From NCBI RefSeq assembly GCF_000378945.1, contig NZ_KB900539.1, forward strand, positions 2,215,129 through 2,279,128: DNA of 64,000 nt. Direction: 5' to 3'. Positions 34,585 to 42,698 of this stretch are shown here, piece after piece. The stretch's first letter is position 1; each line of letters begins with the position of its first letter. The DNA is from Methyloversatilis universalis EHg5. Its GTDB lineage: Bacteria; Pseudomonadota; Gammaproteobacteria; Burkholderiales; Rhodocyclaceae. The translations under genes and the position numbers were made by a program. Under the pieces are notes generated by a model. That model had not been told where the DNA came from and made no database searches. It saw nothing but the letters and a program-made list of their open reading frames with translations.

Positions 34585-35589
34585 TCAGGGCGTGATGCCG
34601 GCCCCGGCGAGCGCCCGCCCCAGTCTGTCGTTGACCGCACCCCACTCCGCCGATTCCGGCACGGCCTCGATCACGATCATGGCGCCACCGGCCGCGTCGG
34701 CTTCGCGCATCGCCGCGTACAACCCGCGCGCATAGCCGGCCGGATCGGCTGGCAGCATGACCCAGCGGTGCGGGCAATCGGACAGCGGCGGCTGGCTGTG
34801 CGCGATCACAGCGCAGAAGCGCCCGCTGTGGCGGAAGGCATTCAGGAAGTCGCGCAGCCGGGCCGGTGCAATGCGGCGCATCGCGGTTCTGGGCGCGTAG
34901 TGGGCCGCCAGCGCACCGGATACGCGCGGCGAATCGGCATCTCCCTTCTCAGCCGGCATGCGGCCGATCACCGCGGCGATCTGTGCGGCAGAAATCGCGC
35001 CCGGACGCAGGATGCGCGGCGCATCGCCGGACAGATCGAGAATGGTGGATTCGATGCCCACCTCGCACGGACCACCATCGAGCACGGTCAGTGCGTCGCC
35101 CAGCGTGTCACGGAACTCGTCGCGCACATGCTGCGCGGTGGTCGGGCTGATGCGACCGAAGCGGTTGGCCGACGGCGCGGCCACACCGCCGCCGAAGGTC
35201 CGCAGCAGCTTCAGCGCAAGCGGATGTCCAGGCACGCGCAAGCCCACCGTGTCCTGCCCACCGGTCACTTCCAGCGGCACGTCGTCCTCGCGTTTCAGGA
35301 TGAGCGTGAGTGGCCCTGGCCAGAAAGCCTTCGCCAGTGCGATCGCTTCGCGCGGAATGTCGCGCGCCCACTGCGTCATCTGTTCCGCGTCCGGCAGATG
35401 CACGATGAGCGGATGGTCGGCCGGACGGCCTTTCGCTTCGAAGATGCGGCGCACCGCCGCCGGATTCATCGCGTCCGCACCCAGGCCGTAGACGGTTTCG
35501 GTCGGCAGCGCGACCAGTTCGCCCGCGCGCAGGCTGGCAGCCGCGGCAGCGATTTCGGCGTCGGTCACGGCGACCGCCGGCGCATCCAT
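34585..35589 (-). CDS. tsaC: Threonylcarbamoyl-AMP synthase, Sua5 type
   Basis: Forms threonylcarbamoyl-AMP from threonine, bicarbonate and ATP for the t6A37 modification of tRNAs reading ANN codons. Seen: 334 aa, the long Sua5 form; YrdC/SUA5 domain (1-200) with LVALPTETVYGLGADA, KGRPADHPLIVH, FWPGPLTLIL, GLRVPGHPLAL and VAAPSANRFGRISPT; linker SGALAAHYAPRT and a C-terminal Sua5 domain (about 235-334). The start MDAPAV was chosen over a 94-codon extension that overlaps purK. Separated from purK by 5 bp, so probably co-transcribed. Confidence 0.93.
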   Translation of the reverse strand: MDAPAVAVTDAEIAAAAASLRAGELVALPTETVYGLGADAMNPAAVRRIFEAKGRPADHPLIVHLPDAEQMTQWARDIPREAIALAKAFWPGPLTLILKREDDVPLEVTGGQDTVGLRVPGHPLALKLLRTFGGGVAAPSANRFGRISPTTAQHVRDEFRDTLGDALTVLDGGPCEVGIESTILDLSGDAPRILRPGAISAAQIAAVIGRMPAEKGDADSPRVSGALAAHYAPRTAMRRIAPARLRDFLNAFRHSGRFCAVIAHSQPPLSDCPHRWVMLPADPAGYARGLYAAMREADAAGGAMIVIEAVPESAEWGAVNDRLGRALAGAGITP

Positions 35590-35594
35590 GCGCT

Positions 35595-36743
35595 TCAGTC
35601 GTCGCGAATGCCGATGGCGAGCCGGGCATTCATCGCGGTGTCGATCACCGGATCGCCGCTTTCGCCCAGCACCGTGAAGTGGCCCATCTTGCGGCCGGCG
35701 CGCGCGTGGTGCTTCTGGTACAGGTGCAGCTTCAGCCCCGGGTGCCGGAAAAGGCGCGACCAGTCCGGCTCGTGCGCATGATGGGCGTTCTGCGAATACC
35801 ACAGGTCGCCCAGCAGATTCACCATCACCGCGCGCGAATGCTGGCGCGCATCGCCCAGCGGCAGGCCGCACAGGATGCGCACCTGCTGCTCGAACTGGTC
35901 GGTGACGCAGGCATCTATCGTGTAATGGCCGCTGTTGTGCGGCCGAGGCGCCATTTCATTCACCATCAGACGGCCGCCGGAAATGAAGAACTCGACCCCG
36001 AGCACGCCGACATAACCCAGCTCGGCCGCGATGCCGGACGCCATTTCGGTCGCTTCGGCGGCCAGCGCACCACTGATGCGAGCAGGTGCGATGGTCACGT
36101 CCAGAATGCCGTTGCTGTGGCTGTTCTCGGCCACCGGGAAAGGCGCGATGCGGCCGGCCGCGTCACGCGCCAGCACCACCGACACCTCGATGTCGAGCGT
36201 GAGCATCTTTTCCAGCACGCAGGCTTCGCGCTTGAAACCCTCGAACGCCGCCTTCGCTTCGGCTACGTTGGCCACCCTCGCCTGCCCCTTGCCGTCGTAG
36301 CCGAAGCGCGCCACCTTGAGCACCGCCGGGAACAGCGACGGATCGGCCGCCTCGATGTCCGCCGCGCTGCGGATGGCGGCAAACGGCCCGACCGAAAAAC
36401 CGCGGTCGGACAGGAAGGTCTTTTCCGCGATGCGGTTCTGGGCGATCGACACGCAGGCCGCATTGGGCCGGGTCGGAATGAATTTAGACAGATGGTCCAG
36501 CGCATCTGCCGGCACGTTCTCGAACTCGGTGGTCACCGCGGCACAGGTCTGCGCCAGGCGCTCCAGCGCCTGCATGTCGTCGTAGGCGGCGCACAGATGC
36601 TCGTCTGCAGCCTTGCCGGCCGGGCTGTTGCGGTCGGGGTCGAGCACGACCACCTTGTAGCCCATTTCATGGGCAGCCAGCACGAAGAAGCGGCCGAGTT
36701 GGCCACCGCCGAGCATGCCCAGGGTTGCGGGAGGAAGAATCAT
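35595..36743 (-). CDS. purK: 5-(carboxyamino)imidazole ribonucleotide synthase
   Basis: ATP-grasp enzyme of purine synthesis: AIR plus bicarbonate and ATP give N5-CAIR. Seen: 382 aa; N-terminal GMLGGGQLGRFFVLAAHEMGYKVVVLDPD; ATP-grasp core with KVARFGYDGKGQ, ECEKMLTL-type segment (CVLEKMLTLDIEVSVVLARD) and GVEFFISGGRLMVNEMAPRPHNSGHYT. Follows purE in the same direction with a 122-bp gap, the classic purEK order. Confidence 0.95.
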   Translation of the reverse strand: MILPPATLGMLGGGQLGRFFVLAAHEMGYKVVVLDPDRNSPAGKAADEHLCAAYDDMQALERLAQTCAAVTTEFENVPADALDHLSKFIPTRPNAACVSIAQNRIAEKTFLSDRGFSVGPFAAIRSAADIEAADPSLFPAVLKVARFGYDGKGQARVANVAEAKAAFEGFKREACVLEKMLTLDIEVSVVLARDAAGRIAPFPVAENSHSNGILDVTIAPARISGALAAEATEMASGIAAELGYVGVLGVEFFISGGRLMVNEMAPRPHNSGHYTIDACVTDQFEQQVRILCGLPLGDARQHSRAVMVNLLGDLWYSQNAHHAHEPDWSRLFRHPGLKLHLYQKHHARAGRKMGHFTVLGESGDPVIDTAMNARLAIGIRDD

Positions 36744-36865
36744 CTGCGATGGCTCCGAGAACGCCGGCTCATCTCATTGTGGCCGCGCATGGACGCGGAG
36801 GGGGCGGATGAACGCGGATCAAAACCTGAAAAGCGGACCGTGGGCCCGGGGACGCCGGACAGCGT

Positions 36866-37372
36866 TCAACCCTCGAGCTTCATGTCCAGAACGGTCTGCG
36901 TCTGCTTGCTGCGGAAAGCTTCGAGCGCTTCCGCCAGCGCTGCATCTTCTCCCGCCAGCAGCGCGACTGCAAACAGCCCGGCATTGGCCGCGCCGGCCTC
37001 GCCGATGGCGAAGGTGGCGACCGGGATGCCTTTGGGCATCTGCACGATGGACAGCAGCGAATCCATGCCGTTGAGTGCGCGCGACTGCACCGGCACACCG
37101 AGCACCGGCACCGTGGTCTTGGCCGCCAGCATGCCCGGCAGGTGGGCCGCCCCGCCCGCGCCGGCGATGATGGCCTTCAGGCCACGGCTGCGCGCGGTTT
37201 CTGCATACGAGAACAGCAGGTCGGGCGTGCGGTGGGCCGACACGACGCGCGCTTCGAAGGGCACGCCGAACTGTTCCAGCATGGCGCAGGCGCCGCGCAT
37301 GGTGTCCCAGTCGGAATTCGATCCCATCACGACACCGACCAGCGGTGTACGTGCAGTGTCTTGAGCGCTCAT
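36866..37372 (-). CDS. purE: N5-carboxyaminoimidazole ribonucleotide mutase
   Basis: Converts N5-CAIR to CAIR, the step after PurK. Seen: 168 aa; [13 protein letters not shown] substrate loop, [13 protein letters not shown] with the catalytic His, and [27 protein letters not shown]. Standard class I PurE length. First gene of the purE-purK-tsaC group. Confidence 0.95.
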   Translation of the reverse strand: MSAQDTARTPLVGVVMGSNSDWDTMRGACAMLEQFGVPFEARVVSAHRTPDLLFSYAETARSRGLKAIIAGAGGAAHLPGMLAAKTTVPVLGVPVQSRALNGMDSLLSIVQMPKGIPVATFAIGEAGAANAGLFAVALLAGEDAALAEALEAFRSKQTQTVLDMKLEG

Positions 37373-37595
37373 TGCAGGTTTCCTTCGCCAGCCGCTTCGG
37401 CCCGGAAAAAGGCGCGAATTCTACACCGCTGCGCCAGTGATTTGATCGATATGGAAAAGACGGCGTGCAAAAGCCCGATCGAAGGTGCCGGAAGAACCCG
37501 GCATCGAACCGGGATGACATGGATGAAACCCGTTCGCGGACTTGCCGGCGCCGCGGCGGGCGGGCGGCATCACCGACACAGGCCGGCCAGCCGGA

Positions 37596-38069
37596 CTAGG
37601 CTGCGGACGGATCACCGGCCTTGCGCCGTTCCGCGTCACCGGCACCTGTCCGTCGCCTTCTTGTCGTCCGCTCCCGGCTTTCCAGCGCACCCGAGGCCGC
37701 CGCCTGGAGCAGCTTCTGGAATGAGGGACACTCGGCGTGGCTCGGTGCAGGACAGACCGCGGCATGGCGAAGCCCCTCGATCATCGACTGCAGGCGTCGC
37801 ACCATGCGTTCCAGCTCGTCTGCCTTGGCGGACAGCACCGCACGATCGATGCGGGCCGTGCCGTCCGGCGCAAACATGAGCCGGATCTCGTCGAGCGAGA
37901 AGCCCGCAGCCTGCCCGAGCGCGATCAGGGCCAGCTGATCCAGCACTGCCGGGGAAAAGCGCCGGCGAGTACCCGCATGCGACAAGGACTGGATCAGCCC
38001 ACGGCCCTCGTAGTAGCGCAGGGCCGAAGCCGGCACACCCGAACGCTTCGCGACTTCGGAAATATCCAT
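37596..38069 (-). CDS. MerR-family transcriptional regulator
   Basis: Seen: 157 aa; N-terminal winged HTH (DISEVAKRSGVPASALRYYEGRGLIQS) and a dimerisation coiled coil (about 75-115); two cysteines in VCPAPSHAECPSF, spaced Cys-x9-Cys. This does not match the SoxR 2Fe-2S pattern and may be a redox or ligand switch. The start MDISEV is the family norm; an upstream ATG at 38099 would overlap the operator. Divergent from the DUF2938-flavodoxin-DUF2798 operon, which it very likely controls through the promoter at 38079-38109. Confidence 0.88.
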   Translation of the reverse strand: MDISEVAKRSGVPASALRYYEGRGLIQSLSHAGTRRRFSPAVLDQLALIALGQAAGFSLDEIRLMFAPDGTARIDRAVLSAKADELERMVRRLQSMIEGLRHAAVCPAPSHAECPSFQKLLQAAASGALESRERTTRRRRTGAGDAERRKAGDPSAA

Positions 38070-38078
38070 CTGCAGGGC

Positions 38079-38109
38079 TTGACTTGAAGTTGACTTCAAC
38101 TTGTATCTT
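38079..38109 (+). promoter_or_regulatory. MerR-type promoter with 19-bp spacer
   Basis: TTGACT (38079-38084) and TATCTT (38104-38109) are separated by exactly 19 bp. The spacer contains the inverted repeat TTGAAGT-TG-ACTTCAA. Stretched spacers with a central dyad are the hallmark of MerR-activated promoters. It points at the operon starting at 38151. Confidence 0.8.
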
Positions 38110-38150
38110 GAGCTTCAGCATCCCTTTCCGTCAATCCTGGAGGATTCAGC

Positions 38151-38645
38151 ATGCTCTCTTTCAACGATCTTGGCCGGGTCATGTTCATCGGCGTCGGCGC
38201 AACCGCCGTGATGGACGCCTGGCTGCTCACACTGGACCGTACGGGTCAGCCCTTCAGCGGGTTTGGTCTGATCGGTCGCTGGATCGGTCACATGGCGCGC
38301 GGCCGCTTCGTGCACGCCTCCATCGCCCGGGCCGAACGGCTGCGCGGCGAGTCCGCACTGGGTTGGGCCACGCACTATGCAGTGGGCGTGATCTATGCAG
38401 GATTGCTGGTGCTGACGCCGGGCCTGCACTGGCTGGAGCGCCCGGCCCTGTGGCCTGCGCTGGTGTTCGGCCTGCTCACCGTCGTCGCGCCCTTCTGTCT
38501 GATGCAGCCCGCGATGGGCGCGGGTTTTGCCGCGGCGCGAACACCCAGGCCCGGGGCCAACCGCCTGCGCAGCCTGGGCAACCACATCGTCTTTGGTGCC
38601 GGGCTCTATCTCAGCGCTCTGGCCCTCGAGGGAATCCGCTCATGA
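38151..38645 (+). CDS. DUF2938-type membrane protein
   Basis: Seen: 164 aa with four likely membrane helices; N-terminal VMFIGVGATAVMDAWLLTL, LGWATHYAVGVIYAGLLVL, LWPALVFGLLTVVAPFCLMQPAMGAGFAAARTP and a last hydrophobic span (HIVFGAGLYLSALAL). It fits the uncharacterised DUF2938 family of inner membrane proteins. First gene of the MerR-controlled operon, overlapping the flavodoxin gene by 4 bp. The biochemical role is unknown. Confidence 0.82.
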   Translation: MLSFNDLGRVMFIGVGATAVMDAWLLTLDRTGQPFSGFGLIGRWIGHMARGRFVHASIARAERLRGESALGWATHYAVGVIYAGLLVLTPGLHWLERPALWPALVFGLLTVVAPFCLMQPAMGAGFAAARTPRPGANRLRSLGNHIVFGAGLYLSALALEGIRS

Positions 38646-39253
38646 AAAAGCTCGCCATCATCTATCACAGTGCCCATGGCCATACCGAACACATCGCACG
38701 GCACATCCTGGCCGGTGCGGAGAACGTGGCCGGCGTAAGCACCGATCTGCTGCAGGCGGAAAAACTGGTGTCGACGCCCGAAGCGCTGATTGCCTACGAC
38801 GGCCTGATCTTCGGCTCGCCCACTTATCTTGGTGGCGTGTCCGGCCCATTCAAGCACTTCATGGACGCAACCGGAGGAATGTGGCGACAGCAGTCGCTGC
38901 AAGGCAGGCTGGCGAGCGCATTCACCGTGTCCTCGCTGCCGGCTGGTGACAAGCAGTCCACCCTGCTGTCCCTGTTCATCTTCGCCATGCAGCACGGCAT
39001 GCTGTGGATGGGCAATCCGATCCTGCCCGAGCAACATCGCAGCGTACCCTGCGATGAAGCGGCCAATCGCCTCGGTTCGTGGTCGGGACTGATGGCTCAG
39101 GCCGGCCACGCATCGGCCGCCGATGCCTTCGTGCCGGGCGACCTGAAAACCGCGCGCCTGTTCGGGCACAACTTTGCCCACAGCCTGCTCCGGCTGTCAC
39201 CGCTGCGCAGCGAGCGCGCAGACCTTGAAACCGGCGCGGAGGAAAAGGCATGA
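38642..39253 (+). CDS. Flavodoxin/NADPH-dependent FMN reductase-family protein
   Basis: Likely FMN protein reducing quinones or other electrophiles, of the WrbA/flavodoxin type. Seen: 203 aa; phosphate-binding loop IIYHSAHGHTEHIAR; FGSPTYLGGVSGPFKHFMDAT (isoalloxazine-binding region of WrbA-like proteins); a C-terminal extension (from about 170) with no obvious motif. The ATG overlaps the end of the DUF2938 gene and its stop overlaps the DUF2798 start, so the three genes are translationally coupled. Confidence 0.88.
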   Translation: MKKLAIIYHSAHGHTEHIARHILAGAENVAGVSTDLLQAEKLVSTPEALIAYDGLIFGSPTYLGGVSGPFKHFMDATGGMWRQQSLQGRLASAFTVSSLPAGDKQSTLLSLFIFAMQHGMLWMGNPILPEQHRSVPCDEAANRLGSWSGLMAQAGHASAADAFVPGDLKTARLFGHNFAHSLLRLSPLRSERADLETGAEEKA

Positions 39254-39510
39254 AACTGCATCCACGCTGGGCACCCGCACTGTCAGGGCTGATGCTCTCG
39301 GGAATGATGTCGCTGCTGGTATCGGGCATTGCCACGGTGCGCACGCTCGGCATCGTTCCTGGATTGCCCGCCGCATGGAGCAGTGCCTGGCTGTCATCTT
39401 GGGCACTGGCCTTTCCGGCGGTAGCGGTGCTTGCTCCGCTCACGCGCCGCGCGGTGGCGCGTCTTACCGGCAATGAAGCGCCGGCTCAGGAACGCGCACG
39501 CACCGATTGA
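39250..39510 (+). CDS. DUF2798-type small membrane protein
   Basis: Seen: 86 aa with two membrane helices (ALSGLMLSGMMSLLVSGIATV and SSWALAFPAVAVLAPL), matching the uncharacterised DUF2798 family. Third gene of the MerR-controlled operon (4-bp overlap). Likely works with the flavodoxin-type reductase in the membrane; no function is known. Confidence 0.8.
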   Translation: MKLHPRWAPALSGLMLSGMMSLLVSGIATVRTLGIVPGLPAAWSSAWLSSWALAFPAVAVLAPLTRRAVARLTGNEAPAQERARTD

Positions 39511-39590
39511 TCCGGCCGTATGCGGCTGCAATCCGCTGTCCGGGGGCGAACCCTTGCCTGACAGTGCGTTGCCGGACATCCGCAAAATGA

Positions 39591-39619
39591 AAAAAGGCGC
39601 CGGTTGCCCGGCGCCTTTT
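39591..39619. terminator. Bidirectional terminator between DUF2798 and rhlE
   Basis: Stem AAAAGGCGCCGG and CCGGCGCCTTTT with a short TTGC loop. The A and T runs on either side let it serve both converging transcription units. Confidence 0.88.
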
Positions 39620-39644
39620 AGACTGCATGCATCATGCGTGAAGA

Positions 39645-40967
39645 TCAGTCAGCGCGACGGCTGCGATCGTTACGGCCGCTGCCGTTGCCACGCCAGCCGC
39701 CTTCACCGCGCGGGGCACCGCTGCCACCGCCACCCGGACGACGCGGACCGTTGCCCGGCTTGTTGCCCCAGCTGCCCGGACGACCGGTGCCAGTGCGCGG
39801 ACCGCGCGGTGCGGACGTGCGCGGCTGAACACGCGGCTCCAGACCCGGAATGGTGTGCACCGGAATGGTGTGACGGATGAAGCGCTCGATCGTCTTGACG
39901 CGGCGCACGTCGTCGCCGGACGCCAGGCTGACCGCGATGCCGCTGCGGCCGGCACGGCCGGTACGGCCGATGCGGTGCACATAGTCTTCCGCCGACTTCG
40001 GCAGATCGAAATTGATCACGTGGCTGATGCCGGCCACGTCGATGCCGCGGGCAGCGACGTCGGTGGCGACCAGCACACGCAGCGCGCCGCGACGCAGATG
40101 ACCCAGCGTGCGGTTGCGCTCGCCCTGGTGCATGTCACCGTGCAGTGCGGCCGCCAGGAAACCGTTTTCGCCGAGCTGTTCGGCAATCTGGTCGGCATCG
40201 CGCTTGGTGGCGGTAAACACGATGGCCTGTTCGACGCCCTCGTCACGCAGCAGGTGGTCGAGCAGACGCTGCTTGTGGCCCATGCCGTCGGCGAACAGCA
40301 GACGCTGTTCGATATTCTCGTGCTGGGCGGCCGTCGCCTGGATTTCGATGCGCTGTGCGTCCTTGGTCAGGCGCTCGGCCAGGCGCATGACGCGCGGCTC
40401 GAAGGTGGCCGAGAACAGCAGGGTCTGGCGCTTTTCCGGCAGACGATCGACGATGGCTTCGATGTCTTCGATGAAGCCCATGTCCAGCATGCGGTCGGCT
40501 TCGTCCAGCACCAGCATTTCCAGACGGCCGAAATCGATGCGGCCACTGTCCATCTGGTCGATCAGGCGACCCGGCGTGGCAACCAGCACTTCATAGGGCT
40601 GGGCCAGCAGCTTGTTCTGCATCACGTAGGAGGTACCGCCGACCACGCTGACCGCCTTGGCGTAGCGCAGACCACGGCCGTACTTGCGGCAGGCGTCGGT
40701 GACCTGAATGGCCAGTTCGCGGGTCGGGGTCAGCACCAGAACGCGCGGGCCACGTGCCTTGACGGCCGAATCGGCGGTCAGCATGTTCAGCGCCGGCCAC
40801 ATGAAGGCGGCGGTCTTGCCCGAGCCGGTCTGCGACGACACCATCAGGTCGCGGCCGCTCAGCGCGGCGGGCACGGCCTGTTGCTGCACCGCGGTAGGAT
40901 TGGGGTAACCGGCTTCGACGATGGCACCGAGAAGGGATGCGTGAAGACCGAGTTCAGAGAATTCCAT
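39645..40967 (-). CDS. rhlE: DEAD-box RNA helicase, RhlE type
   Basis: ATP-dependent RNA remodelling in ribosome assembly or RNA turnover. Seen: 440 aa; Q-motif region (YPNPTAVQQQAVP), Walker A SQTGSGKT (45-52), PTRELAIQ, VATPGRLIDQM, VLDEADRML, LFSATF, and domain-2 motifs LVATDVAARGIDV and HRIGRTGRAGRSG. The C-terminal about 65 residues are a Gly/Arg/Pro-rich tail that should bind RNA. The start MEFSELGL follows family practice. A 390-bp divergent gap leads to the ECF sigma gene. Confidence 0.95.
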   Translation of the reverse strand: MEFSELGLHASLLGAIVEAGYPNPTAVQQQAVPAALSGRDLMVSSQTGSGKTAAFMWPALNMLTADSAVKARGPRVLVLTPTRELAIQVTDACRKYGRGLRYAKAVSVVGGTSYVMQNKLLAQPYEVLVATPGRLIDQMDSGRIDFGRLEMLVLDEADRMLDMGFIEDIEAIVDRLPEKRQTLLFSATFEPRVMRLAERLTKDAQRIEIQATAAQHENIEQRLLFADGMGHKQRLLDHLLRDEGVEQAIVFTATKRDADQIAEQLGENGFLAAALHGDMHQGERNRTLGHLRRGALRVLVATDVAARGIDVAGISHVINFDLPKSAEDYVHRIGRTGRAGRSGIAVSLASGDDVRRVKTIERFIRHTIPVHTIPGLEPRVQPRTSAPRGPRTGTGRPGSWGNKPGNGPRRPGGGGSGAPRGEGGWRGNGSGRNDRSRRAD

Positions 40968-41357
40968 GTATTTCTTCCAGACAATGGCCAGCACCGCGCT
41001 GCATGTTGCAGTGCGGAGAGAGCGGGTTGGTCGGACTCATTCCGACGTTCTATCGGCACTAACCGATCAACCACGCTTGACCAACAGGCGGGAGAGAGAG
41101 ACAGGCCAGGGACGATAACTTTGTCGTGCCAGCGCCGGACTGAACCGGAAAGGGTCGTACTGAAGACGACCCGGGGAAAGCACGAGGGCGGACTTTACAG
41201 ACACGTGTGTATGTTTGCAAGTCTTTTTCGCAGCGCAACACGCCCCGGCACGCAACTTTGTGAAAACTTCTGTGGAGACTGCATCCGGAATGAGGGCGCG
41301 CGGGTATTGCGTGAGAAGCTCGAAAACTCCCTGCCCCATACCGTTCAAGGCACAACG

Positions 41358-41921
41358 ATGACAGGTACACCGGACGAATTTGACTACGACGCTGCACTCC
41401 GTGCCTGTGCGGCCGGCGAGCGCGCTGCGCTGCACCGCATCTATCAGCTGGAAGGCGCCCGTCTGCTGGCGGTCGCGCTGCGCATCGTGCGCCGGCGCGA
41501 CGTGGCCGAGGACGTGGTGCATGACGCCTTCGTCCGTATCTGGGAAAAGGCAGCCGGTTTCGATCCCACCCGCGGCAGCGGCCGGGGCTGGATCTACAGC
41601 ATCGTGCGCCATGGTGCGCTGAACCACATCCGGGATCACGCACGTGAAATGCCGGCGGACGAAACGCTGATCGAACGGGTCGAACAAGCCGGCGAGGCGT
41701 CGGTACCGGACCCCTACGAGCAGGTTCTGCTGGCATCGGAATCGGGCCAGCTCTACGACTGTCTGGGACGCCTGGACGCCCCGAAGCGCTCGAGCATCCT
41801 GCTCGCTTACCTCGAGGGCTGCACTCACAGCGAAATCGCCGAACGTCTGGCCACGCCGCTGGGCACCGTGAAAGCCTGGATACGCCGCGGCCTGCAGTCG
41901 CTGAAGGAGTGCATGGCATGA
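41358..41921 (+). CDS. ECF-family RNA polymerase sigma factor
   Basis: Directs RNA polymerase to stress or envelope genes. Seen: 187 aa; sigma2 region (RRRDVAEDVVHDAFVRIWEKAAGFDPTRGSGRGWIYSIVRHGALNHIRD) and sigma4 HTH (LEGCTHSEIAERLATPLGTVKAWIRRGLQSL). Coupled by an ATGA overlap to an anti-sigma gene, so it is probably held inactive until a signal. The ATG at 41358 fits the domain start; the frame upstream is an rhlE shadow. Confidence 0.94.
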   Translation: MTGTPDEFDYDAALRACAAGERAALHRIYQLEGARLLAVALRIVRRRDVAEDVVHDAFVRIWEKAAGFDPTRGSGRGWIYSIVRHGALNHIRDHAREMPADETLIERVEQAGEASVPDPYEQVLLASESGQLYDCLGRLDAPKRSSILLAYLEGCTHSEIAERLATPLGTVKAWIRRGLQSLKECMA

Positions 41922-42631
41922 GCGATCCGCTGCCCCAGGACGAACTGGCCGGACTTTACGTGCTCGGCCTGCTGGACACCGCGCAGCGCGCCGCGGTGGA
42001 ACGGAACCTCGAACACGACGCCGGTCTGCGAGCCCGCGTCATCTACTGGGAGGAGCGGCTGCTGCCGCTGACCAAGATGGTGGAGCCTGAACCCCTGCCC
42101 CCCACGCTGTGGGCCCGCATAGAAAGCAGCCTGTGGCCTGCGCCACGCAGCGCGACAGCGCGCACGCCCGCCTCGCTGGCCGAACGTCTGTGGGACAGCC
42201 TGGCCCTGTGGCGCACGCTGGCCGCCACTGGCTTCGCGGCCGCCATGCTGCTGGCGGTGGTCGGTCTTCCCGGTGCCCAGAAAACCGCCGAACCGAAGTT
42301 CATGGTGGTGCTGGTGGCGCCGGAAGACAAGGCGCCGGGCTGGGTCGTTCAGGCCAGCACCACCCAGTCGCTCAAGCTCATTCCGCTGGGCGTAACCGAA
42401 ATTCCGCAAGCCAAGGCGCTGCAGTTCTGGACCAAGGGCAAGGACTGGAAGGGCCCGGTGTCGCTGGGCCTGGTGCAACCTGGCCGGCCGCTGGACGTGC
42501 AGCTCAAGGAACTGCCGCCGCTGGAACACAACCAGCTGTTCGAAATCACGCTGGAGCCGGAATACGGCTCGCCGATCGGCAAGCCGACCGGCCCCATCCT
42601 GTATATCGGGCGTGCGGTGAAGGTGATGTGA
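41918..42631 (+). CDS. RskA-like anti-sigma factor
   Basis: Membrane-anchored anti-sigma factor for the upstream ECF sigma. Seen: 237 aa; N-terminal anti-sigma domain (DELAGLYVLGLLDTAQRAAVERNL), one membrane span (about residues 100-120, TLAATGFAAAMLLAVVGLPG) and a periplasmic RskA-type domain (KFMVVLVAPEDKAPGWVV to the end) with KALQFWTKG and VSLGLVQPGRPLDV. An HxxxCxxC zinc motif is absent. Start codon overlaps the sigma stop (ATGA). Confidence 0.9.
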   Translation: MSDPLPQDELAGLYVLGLLDTAQRAAVERNLEHDAGLRARVIYWEERLLPLTKMVEPEPLPPTLWARIESSLWPAPRSATARTPASLAERLWDSLALWRTLAATGFAAAMLLAVVGLPGAQKTAEPKFMVVLVAPEDKAPGWVVQASTTQSLKLIPLGVTEIPQAKALQFWTKGKDWKGPVSLGLVQPGRPLDVQLKELPPLEHNQLFEITLEPEYGSPIGKPTGPILYIGRAVKVM

Positions 42632-42669
42632 GGTCGCGCGGGTGAAACCCGCTCGGTCGGCAGGCGACG

Positions 42670-42692
42670 CCCCGGGGCCTCATGCCCCGGGG
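42670..42692. terminator. Hairpin between convergent anti-sigma and acxR genes
   Basis: Nine-bp perfect stem (CCCCGGGGC and GCCCCGGGG) with a 5-nt loop. There is no strong T run, so termination would be weak or need help. Confidence 0.55.
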
Positions 42693-42698
42693 ATGAGA

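Noticed and set aside
39855-41357. N-terminal extension of the ECF sigma gene
   Set aside because: The extended frame is the antisense of rhlE; the sigma domain starts at the ATG at 41358.
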